This document shows, one piece after another, positions 1 through 9,145 of a stretch of DNA of 58,419 nucleotides. A program made the position numbers and the translations under genes. The stretch comes from Prevotellaceae bacterium (GTDB taxonomy: Bacteria > Bacteroidota > Bacteroidia > Bacteroidales > Bacteroidaceae): positions 1 to 58,419 of the forward strand of contig JAQYEW010000074.1 in assembly GCA_028723455.1 (NCBI GenBank), written 5' to 3'. A model generated the notes under the pieces. That model saw only the letters and a list, made by a program, of their open reading frames with translations, was not told the DNA's origin and searched no databases. The number at the start of each line of letters is the position of its first letter. Within the stretch, counting starts at the first letter, position 1.

Positions 1-42
1 AGCAATCAGGGCAAACAAAGAACGAAGTAAATGGTGCTTCAT
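1..42 (-). CDS. Start of a secreted protein, cut by the window edge
   Basis: An ATG at 42 reading leftwards opens 14 codons (MKHHLLRSLFALIA) that look like the beginning of a signal peptide: positive residues followed by a hydrophobic run. It lies on the same strand and downstream of the SusC/SusD/lipoprotein genes, so it is probably the next member of that operon, perhaps another surface lipoprotein or peptidase. Only the leader is visible, so the function cannot be stated. The tandem repeat at 53-131 ends about 10 bp before its start codon. Confidence 0.55.
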   Translation of the reverse strand, partial: MKHHLLRSLFALIA

Positions 43-52
43 AGTTGTTTTT

Positions 53-131
53 GAATTAGTGGATTAGTGGATTAGTGAATTAGTGAGTAGTGAGTAGTGA
101 GTAGTGAGTAGTGAGTGGTGAGTGGTGAGTG
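53..131. repeat. Tandem repeat of 8- and 7-bp units
   Basis: Read on the plus strand, the stretch begins with near-copies of an 8-bp unit (gattagtg or aattagtg) and continues with four 7-bp units agtagtg and two agtggtg. It occupies the whole spacer between the stop codon of the small lipoprotein gene (132) and the start codon of the next minus-strand gene (42). Arrays like this can change copy number by slippage. Here that would alter the intergenic spacing just upstream of a start codon. Confidence 0.85.
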
Positions 132-341
132 CTACCCGACATTGTCCTCGTATTCCATTTCCTGTGCGTCAATGAAATCACGATCCTCGTCGGTGAGGGG
201 TTCTCCCTCCGGAACACGGATACTTGACTTATACCCCCGGTTGATTTCGGGTGTCTCGCTCAGATTATCACAACTGACCAGAGACACGGCAAAGCCGAGA
301 GCAAAGAGGAAGAGGCGGACAAAAGCAAAATATCTTTTCAT
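132..341 (-). CDS. Small lipoprotein of the SusC/SusD operon
   Basis: A 69-residue protein starting at the ATG at 341. An upstream in-frame ATG at 368 would add nine residues in front of a good signal peptide and is less likely. The leader ends in a lipobox-like SLVSC around residues 13-17, so the mature protein would be an acylated peptide of about 50 residues rich in Asp and Glu. It follows susD by about 36 bp and is probably co-transcribed. No known family is recognised. Such small lipoproteins can be accessory surface subunits of SusCD-type uptake systems, but that role is inference. Confidence 0.6.
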   Translation of the reverse strand: MKRYFAFVRLFLFALGFAVSLVSCDNLSETPEINRGYKSSIRVPEGEPLTDEDRDFIDAQEMEYEDNVG

Positions 342-377
342 AGTTTCTTCATTCATTACGTAAAACAAACAGGCTGG

Positions 378-1766
378 TTATTCGGTTTCTTCATAACCGG
401 GATTCTGATTCAATCCCGACACCAATTCGACATCGGCTACAGGAAGAGGGAAGGTGAACATATACTTACGTGTCCAATACTTCTTGCCTTTGGAACGTAT
501 CCACCATTCGGGACGTCCGTTGCGCTTGAGTTCGAACCAGCGGTCGCCATTCTCCATGTACATTTCCTTGCGGCGCTCGTTCAAGATTGCCTGCAAAAGA
601 GGCGTAAGGGGATTACCCAAGGCATCCTGCTGAATATACTCCGTCGTGTTCACAGCGGGCAAAGTCGCTTGCGTAAGCGGAACATAGTCCGTAATGCGCT
701 TCGCACGGAAATCATTCAGTTCCCGCAAGGCCTGGTCGGTATTTCCCAAATGATAGGCACTCTCCATGGCAATGAATGCCAGTTCGTCCGACCGCAAGCC
801 GCTAAAGATAAGCTTCTTGTTCTGACGCTTCAGATTCCAATAGCTTTGGAAACGCACATCCCGCTTGCCCTCGGGGAAGAGGCGAATAAAGCGGATACTG
901 AGAGGGCGTGAGGTCAGTTCGGAGAAAGTGCCACTCAGCCCCAGTGCGTTGTTTGTGCTCAAGCGGTCCGCCATCAGCATGCGGTTGCCAACCAAACCGT
1001 ATTGACGGCTCAGCATCTTCTTATATGCCTCGCCCTCCAGAATCGGATATTTCTCCAGTAAAGGCAAGGCTTCGTTGCGGGCATCCTGCCAACGGCCACA
1101 CCAATGGTAGAGGCGGGCCAGATAACCATGCACAACGTCCGGAGTGAAGAGATACATCGTGTCCTGCATATTATAAGACAGCGAAGTACGCAAGTCATTT
1201 TCAATCTGTCGGATTGTTTGCTCGACACTGCTTCGGAGAGGCTTCGCTTCCATATTAAACTCCGTTACGATAGGCACACCCAACTGGGCATCCGGGGCAA
1301 GCACGGGCGCACAGAACATGCGCAAGAGCTGGTAATAGCACACACCACGCAAGGCATAACTAAAGGCATAAATATCGTTTGCCGCCTGTGAGCCATCGTT
1401 CCTGAGGTTGCCCAGAATGATATTCGCATTACGGATCTGCTCATAAAGACTCGTATAAACGCTTTGCTTGGCGTTCAGGTCGTTGCCAATATAATACGAC
1501 AAACGTGTATCAGAGGCAGAAAGGTTCACCTCCATGTTATCCGCAATGCTTTCATACCCTGAAGTAGAGGCATATCCACCCACAACAGCAGAGAAGGAAT
1601 AGTCGCCATTGTCAATCCCAGAACAAATATTGTGGACAAGGGCAGAATAGTCTTCCGTCGTCTTGGGAACCGTCCGGTCATAGACCTTTACGTCCAAGAA
1701 ATCCTTGCAGGAGGAGAGCAACAAAGCACTCAAAGCAAAGGTGATTATCTGATAATATCTTTTCAT
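378..1766 (-). CDS. SusD/RagB-family nutrient-binding lipoprotein
   Basis: A 462-residue protein with a type II signal peptide (LLLSSC, Cys at about residue 20) followed by the KDFLDV start typical of the SusD/RagB family. It carries the helical TPR-like body and the C-terminal LNERRKEMYMENGDRWFELKR signature common in this family. In known systems the lipoprotein forms a lid on the SusC barrel and captures oligosaccharides or, for RagB, peptides. It is about 460 residues long, at the short end of the family. It follows the susC gene by 29 bp. The two peptidases upstream suggest peptides rather than glycans as ligand, which is inference. Confidence 0.93.
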   Translation of the reverse strand: MKRYYQIITFALSALLLSSCKDFLDVKVYDRTVPKTTEDYSALVHNICSGIDNGDYSFSAVVGGYASTSGYESIADNMEVNLSASDTRLSYYIGNDLNAKQSVYTSLYEQIRNANIILGNLRNDGSQAANDIYAFSYALRGVCYYQLLRMFCAPVLAPDAQLGVPIVTEFNMEAKPLRSSVEQTIRQIENDLRTSLSYNMQDTMYLFTPDVVHGYLARLYHWCGRWQDARNEALPLLEKYPILEGEAYKKMLSRQYGLVGNRMLMADRLSTNNALGLSGTFSELTSRPLSIRFIRLFPEGKRDVRFQSYWNLKRQNKKLIFSGLRSDELAFIAMESAYHLGNTDQALRELNDFRAKRITDYVPLTQATLPAVNTTEYIQQDALGNPLTPLLQAILNERRKEMYMENGDRWFELKRNGRPEWWIRSKGKKYWTRKYMFTFPLPVADVELVSGLNQNPGYEETE

Positions 1767-1795
1767 CGTTTCTTCCTTTTAATAATTTACAAAAC

Positions 1796-4700
1796 TTAGA
1801 AACCTACGTTGACCCCGAAACTAAAGCTGCGGCTCTGGGGATACACTGCACCGGGCGATTCCGGATTCATGCCACTGTAATTCGTAATGTAAAAGAGGTT
1901 GTTGGCGGTAAAACTAAAGCCTGCGCTCTGCACAACTTTATTACGCAAGAGTTTTTCAGGCAGGCTGTAAGTAAGCGAAATGCTGCCAATCTTCCAATAA
2001 TTCACCTTCTCCATATAGACGGAATTGACGATTTCTTCAAACGAAACTTGCGAATTGTTAAGTCCAAGATCCTCGCCAAATGCATCTATCAGACGAGGGT
2101 AGGCATCTGTGATGGGATTGTCGGGTGTCCAACGGCGCATACGGTCGCGCGACCCATTCAGGTGGGCAGCATAGGCATCATAATCTTCACTGGCCACCCT
2201 GTTGGTGATGGTTTTGAAAATCGCGGAATAACTGGCCTGTGGGTTATTACTGATCTTATTGCTAACCCACGCCCCCAGTGAAAAACTGGTGCTCAGGCTC
2301 AAACTCAAATTCTTCCACGAAAGGTTTGTACTAAAGCCACCCGTCCAGGGATAGTTCGTAGTGCCGATATAGAAGAGATAATTATAATTGGAATAGAGGT
2401 CGTTCCTGTCAGCGTCGGGGCGCAGCTGGAAGGTATAAAGACCTGTTGCAGGGTCGATACCAGCGGGCTTTCCCGTGAACAGTTTTCCTTGGGGATAACC
2501 GACATAGAAACTGCCGTACATCGTCCCGCTGGGTGGGTCGTACTTCGTCAGTTTGTTGCTGTTATAGCTGATGTTTCCGGAAAGGCTCCACCGCCAGTCT
2601 CCCTTAATGATTGGAGTGGCATTAAGCATAATTTCCACACCCTTGTTCACTTGTTCGCTGGTGTTGTAGCTTTGCGATACGAAACCCGTGGAACTGGGCA
2701 CACGAGACGAGGTTACAAGGTCGTAGCCCCGACGGTGGTAATAACTAATATTCAAGCCCAGACGATTGTTCAGGAAGCCCATGTCGAGGCTGGCATTCCA
2801 ATCCCGGGTGCGTTCCCATCGCAAATAAGGATTGGGAGGCGAACTGATAGTTCCCGTACGGAAAGCCTGCGTATCGTTGTTGCGGTAAGTGGAAAGATAG
2901 CGCATGATAAGCACAGGAGAAACACTTTTGTTCACACCTCCCGTCAGACCCGTACTCAGACGCAATGTGGCACGCGAGAGAATGGGTTTCAGGTTTTGCA
3001 TAAAGGCTTCCTCGTCGATATTCCAACCCAAACCCGTACTCCACGTGAAATTGAACTGCTCGTTTGAACCAAAATTATTAGATCCGTCCGTGCGTGCCGT
3101 AACGTTGGCTACATAGCGTCCTCTATAGGCATAGTCAAAAGCACCATAGAAACTGGCAAAAGCACTCTCCGTACGCGTCTGGCCTGTGAGTGAGTTCAGG
3201 ATGTTCTGGTATTGCTGCAAAGCCGTAGTCATATCCATCGTGCTGCTCGTAAGCAACAAGGGCGTACTGTGATTGCCCGTAACGGGGTCGTAGCCATAGA
3301 CCTTTCGGAACACGCTCTTGGCAAAATTATTGCGCACCTCGGAACCAAACAAAGCACTGATATAATGCGCACCATTGAAGGTGTTGCTGTAATTGATCTG
3401 GGCGCGTGCCAACCAACTGCGGTTAGTGTTGGAATTCTGCGTCAGACTGCCATACACACGACGAGACGTGAAACTGCTGCCCTCAAAGACGCGGTCTTCC
3501 CATGCCGCATAAGTGTTCTGACCCAATTCGTTTTCGCTTTGGTCAGAACTGTTGGTGTAGCTGGCCAATCCATATATACGCAGGTTATCTGTAATGCGCC
3601 ACGTGATGTCGCCACGCAGCGTGGTGCTGCTGGAATTGCTCATGGCCGTCGTCTCGTTGATTTCACGCATCACGTTCACACCGCCAGCGGGCAGAATCTT
3701 TGTGGTGCCGTTGTTCGCCATAGACAACGAGAAATAGGTGTTGTCAGCAGCGTAAGACCCATCCGCATTATACGGTTTCTCGTAGGGGTTGGCATAATAG
3801 GCATAACGGAAAATATCAAAATTCGCACTGCTGCCTAAGCTCTTGAGGTAACTATAATCTGCCGAAAAGTTGATTTTCAACTTATTGTTAGGCGTTGCCG
3901 TCAGTTTCGTACTAAAATTATAGCCATCGCTTGAAGTGCGCTTTACAATACCCTTGTTGGTATTCAGGCCTCCGCTCACGTAATAAACCAATTTGTCCGA
4001 TCCGCCGCTCAGACTCAGGTGCTGACTGGTACTTGTCGTATTGCGCATGAGCTCCTGAAACCAATCCGTATTCGTACGACTCAAATCACTCAGATAAGCA
4101 TCCTGCTCCGCCTTGCTCATACCGGCAAACCGGCCATAACCGCCACGCACCTGGCCTACGATACCAATACGTGGGAAATAGGTTCCGTTGGCATAGCCCT
4201 TGGCCGAGAATTCGTCCCACACGCTCTGCTCGTAAGCCAGCTTCTCCTGCGTATTCATCAGATTATGGTCGCGCGAAGGGGCTGTCTGCACACTTACAGT
4301 ACCGCTATAGTTCACACGCATATTTCCTGCCTTGCCTCGCTTGGTAGTAACCACAATAACGCCTGCGGATGCCTGGGAACCGTAGATTGCGGCCGCGGCC
4401 GCATCCTTCAGGACAGTGATGCTCTCAATATCCTGAGGTGCAATGCCCGCAATGCCATCAGCATAGAGGCGTGTGAAATCACCCGAGCGTACATAGGTGC
4501 TGCCGCCTACTGGAATTTCTTTGGTAATGGGAACTCCGTCCACAACCCATAAAGGATCGCTGTTGCCTGTAATACTGGCTATGCCTCGGATACGTATCTT
4601 GGCACTCTGACCGGGCCGACCGCTGACAGCCTGAATGTTCACACCCGTCAGTTTTCCCTGCATCAACATATCCACGCCGGCCAATGGCTGGTCCTTTAGG

Positions 4701-5074
4701 TCTTTCTCCGTAAGGGTGCCCACACTGCCCGTGCTCTTGCGGATGTCCGTTTGGGTATAACCGTTAACCACCACCTGGTTCAACTGCTTCACATCCTCCG
4801 TCATCACCACACGTTGTCTCTTCTCGCCCGCCTTCAACTTCATGGGTTTGAACCCCAAATAAGAGAAGCTGAGTGTTTCTCCAGACAGACACGCCAACTG
4901 ATACTCACCATCGTTATTCGTGCGCGTGGCGGCAATCGACCCACGAATAATAACGCCAATCAGGGGTTCGCCTTCGCTGTCCACGACAACGCCCCTGGCG
5001 GTAATCTTTTCCTGAGCCTGGGCTCCGACAGCGAAGCCCAGCAACAAGAGCAGCAGAAGTAAGGTTTGCCTCAT
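1796..5074 (-). CDS. SusC/RagA-family TonB-linked outer-membrane transporter
   Basis: A 1092-residue protein with a signal peptide ending near AQAQ (residue 21). A carboxypeptidase-regulatory-like beta-sandwich follows at about residues 24-95, then a TonB-box-like VVVNGY and a plug domain containing the KIRIRGIASI and LWVVDGVP motifs. A 22-strand barrel ending in aromatic residues (SFGVNVGF) follows. It would import a ligand delivered by the adjacent SusD protein, driven by TonB. It is the third gene of the minus-strand unit, 19 bp after the S9 peptidase. Length and domain order are normal for the family. Confidence 0.95.
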   Translation of the reverse strand: MRQTLLLLLLLLGFAVGAQAQEKITARGVVVDSEGEPLIGVIIRGSIAATRTNNDGEYQLACLSGETLSFSYLGFKPMKLKAGEKRQRVVMTEDVKQLNQVVVNGYTQTDIRKSTGSVGTLTEKDLKDQPLAGVDMLMQGKLTGVNIQAVSGRPGQSAKIRIRGIASITGNSDPLWVVDGVPITKEIPVGGSTYVRSGDFTRLYADGIAGIAPQDIESITVLKDAAAAAIYGSQASAGVIVVTTKRGKAGNMRVNYSGTVSVQTAPSRDHNLMNTQEKLAYEQSVWDEFSAKGYANGTYFPRIGIVGQVRGGYGRFAGMSKAEQDAYLSDLSRTNTDWFQELMRNTTSTSQHLSLSGGSDKLVYYVSGGLNTNKGIVKRTSSDGYNFSTKLTATPNNKLKINFSADYSYLKSLGSSANFDIFRYAYYANPYEKPYNADGSYAADNTYFSLSMANNGTTKILPAGGVNVMREINETTAMSNSSSTTLRGDITWRITDNLRIYGLASYTNSSDQSENELGQNTYAAWEDRVFEGSSFTSRRVYGSLTQNSNTNRSWLARAQINYSNTFNGAHYISALFGSEVRNNFAKSVFRKVYGYDPVTGNHSTPLLLTSSTMDMTTALQQYQNILNSLTGQTRTESAFASFYGAFDYAYRGRYVANVTARTDGSNNFGSNEQFNFTWSTGLGWNIDEEAFMQNLKPILSRATLRLSTGLTGGVNKSVSPVLIMRYLSTYRNNDTQAFRTGTISSPPNPYLRWERTRDWNASLDMGFLNNRLGLNISYYHRRGYDLVTSSRVPSSTGFVSQSYNTSEQVNKGVEIMLNATPIIKGDWRWSLSGNISYNSNKLTKYDPPSGTMYGSFYVGYPQGKLFTGKPAGIDPATGLYTFQLRPDADRNDLYSNYNYLFYIGTTNYPWTGGFSTNLSWKNLSLSLSTSFSLGAWVSNKISNNPQASYSAIFKTITNRVASEDYDAYAAHLNGSRDRMRRWTPDNPITDAYPRLIDAFGEDLGLNNSQVSFEEIVNSVYMEKVNYWKIGSISLTYSLPEKLLRNKVVQSAGFSFTANNLFYITNYSGMNPESPGAVYPQSRSFSFGVNVGF

Positions 5075-5093
5075 TCGATTATAAAATTAGTTG

Positions 5094-7394
5094 TTACTGA
5101 AGTTCCTTTATATCTATGGGAATCTGTTCCCCACGCAAGTGTTCGCGCAAATAAGCACGAATGACATTCAAGAAATATGTATCGCCCAAGGCGTGATCAG
5201 CACCCGGAATGATAAGCATATCGAAACGCTTGCCAGCCTTGATAAGCGCATTGGCCATCCGCAGCGTACTGGCAGGATGCACGTTGTTGTCCATGTCGCC
5301 ATGTACCAATAAGAGATGCCCCTTCAGACGGTTTGCCAACTCCATATTCGTTGGAATATGACCCACGCCATGAAAGGTCTCGCCCCACCACTTGGTATAG
5401 ATATTATTATCATGGTTGCCACTGGCGCTAACGGCTGCCTTGTAGAAATCGGGGCGCGTCAACATGGCAGCAGCAGCCATAAAACCTCCGCCGCTATGCC
5501 CCCATATTCCCACATGCGTGGTATCAGCCTGCGGCATCATGGCTGCCACGCGCTGAATGGTCCGATAGTCATCATCGAGTGCATAGTCGCGCAAATTGCC
5601 ATATCCATGCGTATAGAAGCGACGCCCCCGCCAAGGATTACTGCCGCGATACGAGAAAGTCATCACCACAAAACCATCGTTGGCCAGAGTCTGATTACCG
5701 TTATCGTCCAAGGTAAAATCAAGCGGAAGGAGGTCTGTATGCGGTCCCGGATAAGGATTGCTGACAATAGGCAGTCTATCTTCAGGCTGCATGTCAAAGG
5801 GGGTATAGACAATGCCATAGAGCAGCGTGCTGTCATCAGCGGCAGGCACGCACACCTGACGCGGATAACGCCATCCGTACTTCATGAGAGGACTAACATC
5901 GGCGCTGCAAAGCGTATCTACCACCCCTCCACGCATATTGCGCAAGCGATGAACGGGCGCCATATCAATCCGGCTGTAGGTGTCTACCAAATACTGGGGA
6001 GTGGTTCCCGGAGCTAGGCTGATACTGTGATTACCGTCGCCAGGAGTAAGCAGCGTTAGCTTGCGCCCATCCAGGCTGGCCTTATAATAATAGGTGTAAG
6101 CAGGATTGCTACATTTCTCTTTGCCATAGCCTTTCAAGACCATCGTCCGGCTGAGGCTGTCAATACGCACAATCTGGCCTGCCACCATCGTAGGAGGCGT
6201 AACTGCGTTTTTCAACTTGCCATTGCCATCGTACAAGAACCATTGACCGCGGTCTGAACGTTCCGCCCACCATAAAATCTCCTTGCCACCATTTAAGACA
6301 TGAAAGGAAAAGAGCTGTTCATTCAGATGTGGCTTCGTAACCTCCCGGATAATGGCCTTCGCCAACGTATCGCCAGGGGCAATCTTCAACAGGTCGGTAT
6401 GGTCTTGCAAACGACTTTTCCGAACAACATACATATTATCGCCTACTACGGTCAATCCTCGGAAGCGAGGGATGTCAATCATCTGATCGGGATAGGCCGC
6501 AATATCCACCCGACGCAGTTTGCATTTATCTGCATCCAGCATCCACATTTCAAACTGCGAAACCAGCGAATCGTTTGCCATGGCAAACTGGTAAGACTCT
6601 GCCTTGGGACGACCCTCCGCCAGACTATTGACAATAGTCAACATACCAACGCCACGACGGTCCTCACGCACCAAGGTAAAATAATGACTTTTCCCCATCC
6701 ATTGACCATTGACAGAGGTATGTTCCCCTGACTTAAGGCCACGCATGTTGTTGCCGCTAACGCTATAACTGTAGTAGTGCTCGCCGTCGGTAGTCAAGCG
6801 AAGGCTGTCCGTCAACAGCAGGTTACCGCCGCTATCGCGTTGTGCACGAGCCATCCAAAGGTCATGTTCCAAGGCATAGACGCAGACAGTGCTGTCCGCA
6901 CTCCAACTGCGCCAATGTTCCCATTGCTTAGCCTTTTGCGAGCGAACCGTCTCCTTTGGTCTCAAGTCCGTTGGCGAAACAGAAACGGACTTGGGGTCAA
7001 AAGCCAAGTGATGGTTATTATATTCAAAAAGCAAACGACCAGGTGCCTGCTTATCCACACGCAACGAAGACAAGAAAACACGTCCTTTCAAAGGCAGACG
7101 CTTTTCGTTAGCATAGGGAGTGAGCAGGCGGTGCCACGTTGTATCGGCAACAGAAGCGACAAGGCGGCCTCGACGCGCATCGCCCCAAAGGTAAAGGATG
7201 TGTTCCACGCTGTCGGCTCCAAGCACCGTCTTGTCCCAAAAGTATTGCGTCCCCATGCTGTCCAGCCATTTCACACTCACACTCTGATTCAACACACGGG
7301 CATTATTTGGGAGGCTGACCTTCCGATGGTTACGAGCAAAAACCGACGTGGCCAGAAAAAAACAAAGAAAAGTAAAGATTCTTCCGCTATTCAT
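5094..7394 (-). CDS. S9-family serine peptidase, DPP IV-like
   Basis: A 766-residue secreted peptidase. The start chosen is the ATG at 7394 (MNSGRIF, followed by a signal peptide), 10 bp after the subtilase stop. A longer frame from 7448 would overlap the upstream gene and put a charged stretch before the leader. The N-terminal two thirds resemble the DPP IV beta-propeller, including an RPKAESYQ motif. The C-terminal alpha/beta-hydrolase domain has the nucleophile elbow GHSGG (Ser about 634), Asp in GDMDNN (about 702) and His in GADHA (about 734). It would release dipeptides from oligopeptides outside the cytoplasm, probably to feed the SusC/SusD pair encoded next. Confidence 0.9.
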   Translation of the reverse strand: MNSGRIFTFLCFFLATSVFARNHRKVSLPNNARVLNQSVSVKWLDSMGTQYFWDKTVLGADSVEHILYLWGDARRGRLVASVADTTWHRLLTPYANEKRLPLKGRVFLSSLRVDKQAPGRLLFEYNNHHLAFDPKSVSVSPTDLRPKETVRSQKAKQWEHWRSWSADSTVCVYALEHDLWMARAQRDSGGNLLLTDSLRLTTDGEHYYSYSVSGNNMRGLKSGEHTSVNGQWMGKSHYFTLVREDRRGVGMLTIVNSLAEGRPKAESYQFAMANDSLVSQFEMWMLDADKCKLRRVDIAAYPDQMIDIPRFRGLTVVGDNMYVVRKSRLQDHTDLLKIAPGDTLAKAIIREVTKPHLNEQLFSFHVLNGGKEILWWAERSDRGQWFLYDGNGKLKNAVTPPTMVAGQIVRIDSLSRTMVLKGYGKEKCSNPAYTYYYKASLDGRKLTLLTPGDGNHSISLAPGTTPQYLVDTYSRIDMAPVHRLRNMRGGVVDTLCSADVSPLMKYGWRYPRQVCVPAADDSTLLYGIVYTPFDMQPEDRLPIVSNPYPGPHTDLLPLDFTLDDNGNQTLANDGFVVMTFSYRGSNPWRGRRFYTHGYGNLRDYALDDDYRTIQRVAAMMPQADTTHVGIWGHSGGGFMAAAAMLTRPDFYKAAVSASGNHDNNIYTKWWGETFHGVGHIPTNMELANRLKGHLLLVHGDMDNNVHPASTLRMANALIKAGKRFDMLIIPGADHALGDTYFLNVIRAYLREHLRGEQIPIDIKELQ

Positions 7395-7404
7395 TCCCTT
7401 GCTA

Positions 7405-8934
7405 TTATTTTCGCCATAACGCCGCGCGGCGGAAAGCCTCGGCAGCATCTACCAAACCGGCACGCACACCGCTATGAACATCGCTACGTGCGCTCTGACA
7501 AATAATCTCCCTGACCTCCTCTGCCCTCAACTTGGGGAAGTAAGCACGTAAGGCTGCCGCCAAACCACTTACGATGGGAGCTGAAAGGCTGGTGCCTTGA
7601 CTCACGCCCCAACCGCCTCCAGGCGCATAACTCCGCAGTTGGGTTCCCGGTGCCAACACGTCGACATGAGCTACACCATAATTACTGAACGACGCACGGC
7701 GTCCTTTCTCATCGGCAGAACCTACGGAGAGGATATTACGGCGACGCTTACCGTCGACAGCTATCTCGTCAGGGTAGTATTGGATAAGATCCTTGTCCTT
7801 GCCGAAATTTCCGGCTGCCACAACCAGCAAGACATCGTGTTGAGCAGCGAAATCCAAAGCCTCATCCACTTCATGACGGTTGGGAGAATACGTCTTCCCG
7901 AAACTCATATTAACAACTCTGGCTCCCTGCTCCACAGCATAACGTATGGCAGCGACAATATCACGGTCGTACTCATCGCCATCGGGCACAGCACGCAATA
8001 CCATCAAACGCTCGTCGGCTCCAGTCATTTCGGCCACCTGAAGTACCAATCCTCCTACCATTGTCGCATGATAAGCATCCTCTTTGCCTACGTTCAAAAC
8101 GCTGCTGCCGTAACTGTAATTTGAAAAATCCGACGGATTATTGCCAACCTTCCGGTGGGCATCGTCATCATTCTGCAATGTGGATATACGCTTCATAGCC
8201 AATTCGGTCTGATGGCGTTGCTTAGCAATAAAATCATTCCAAGGGAGTTGCGGGTCTACTTGCAATGCCTGCATGGCAGCAACGCCAAGCGCCTCCATCA
8301 CGCCTGTGGTATCCTCCACCTCCAACGATTTTAAATCCTTAACCAACAGCTGACGACCACTGCCCCAAATCTGCATCAAGCTATCAGCAACCTGCAAACG
8401 GTTCCAGATGGCCTCAAGATTTCTTGCATAGAAGAGATAACTTTGCATGTGTACCTTACGTTCCATGGTTGCAAACAGCACACTGTCCTCCTCATTCAAG
8501 CGTCCCTCTGACTGTTGTTTTAAATAGAGACGCTTCCATTGGCGATACTCCTCCGTGCCTGTACGCATGATGGGTTCGCCGGCTGCGCCACTCAACCAGT
8601 TCCAACCATGCCGATCGTCTATCAATCCGTTTCGGTCATTGTCCTTGCCGTCAGCTTTCTCCCGCTTGTTCGTCCACAAACGAGGCGCTATCAAGGAGTG
8701 CTCCGTATCCATTCCGCCGTCAATAACGGCAACGGTTATAGGTTTACGAGCCTTTAACCCATAATCCCTCACAACTGACGTTACCTCCCTCAGTCCAATA
8801 CCATAGGTGGAGTCTGTTGGCGTTTGTGCCCACCATTCTTCTTGTGCCGACACTGGCAGACCAAGCATGACGGTTACCATCACGGCAGCCATCCGCTTCA
8901 AAAACGTTTTGGTCAAGTAATACCTTACAAACAT
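7405..8934 (-). CDS. Subtilisin-like (S8) serine peptidase with large insertion
   Basis: A 509-residue protein with a signal peptide (residues 1-30). The subtilase triad is visible: Asp in VAVIDGG (about 72), His in YHATMVGG (about 289) and Ser in GTSLSAP (about 449). The Asp-His spacing of roughly 217 residues is much longer than in plain subtilisins, so an extra domain of about 170 mostly charged, helical residues sits between them. The usual HGT is HAT here. It is the first gene of the minus-strand unit and has a TAnnTTTG promoter at 8975-8982. It probably acts as the endopeptidase that starts protein breakdown for the SusC/SusD system; that coupling is inferred. Confidence 0.9.
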   Translation of the reverse strand: MFVRYYLTKTFLKRMAAVMVTVMLGLPVSAQEEWWAQTPTDSTYGIGLREVTSVVRDYGLKARKPITVAVIDGGMDTEHSLIAPRLWTNKREKADGKDNDRNGLIDDRHGWNWLSGAAGEPIMRTGTEEYRQWKRLYLKQQSEGRLNEEDSVLFATMERKVHMQSYLFYARNLEAIWNRLQVADSLMQIWGSGRQLLVKDLKSLEVEDTTGVMEALGVAAMQALQVDPQLPWNDFIAKQRHQTELAMKRISTLQNDDDAHRKVGNNPSDFSNYSYGSSVLNVGKEDAYHATMVGGLVLQVAEMTGADERLMVLRAVPDGDEYDRDIVAAIRYAVEQGARVVNMSFGKTYSPNRHEVDEALDFAAQHDVLLVVAAGNFGKDKDLIQYYPDEIAVDGKRRRNILSVGSADEKGRRASFSNYGVAHVDVLAPGTQLRSYAPGGGWGVSQGTSLSAPIVSGLAAALRAYFPKLRAEEVREIICQSARSDVHSGVRAGLVDAAEAFRRAALWRK

Positions 8935-8974
8935 ATTTTTCTTTTCACCTTATATTATAAAATATCAAGATTTG

Positions 8975-8982
8975 CAAATATA
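8975..8982 (-). promoter_or_regulatory. Bacteroidetes -7 box for the peptidase-SusCD operon
   Basis: On the minus strand this reads TATATTTG, matching TAnnTTTG. It lies 41 bp before the subtilase ATG. No clear TTTG -33 element is present at the right distance. It is the only strong match upstream of the operon. Confidence 0.6.
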
Positions 8983-9109
8983 ACAAAAAATAACGACATA
9001 GGACGATACTACACGCAAAAGAATACCACAACATCCGGATTTCCTGACAAAGCCACTTCCAATAAGGAAAAAGCACACGAAGAGACGCTGACATTTCAAA
9101 AAAAACAGA

Positions 9110-9117
9110 TATCTTTG
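9110..9117 (+). promoter_or_regulatory. Bacteroidetes -7 box for the CPBP protease gene
   Basis: TATCTTTG matches TAnnTTTG and ends 28 bp before the ATG at 9146, leaving a leader of about 24 nt. No exact -33 TTTG is seen. Confidence 0.6.
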
Positions 9118-9145
9118 CACGCAACAAATCTTAAAATACTAAACA

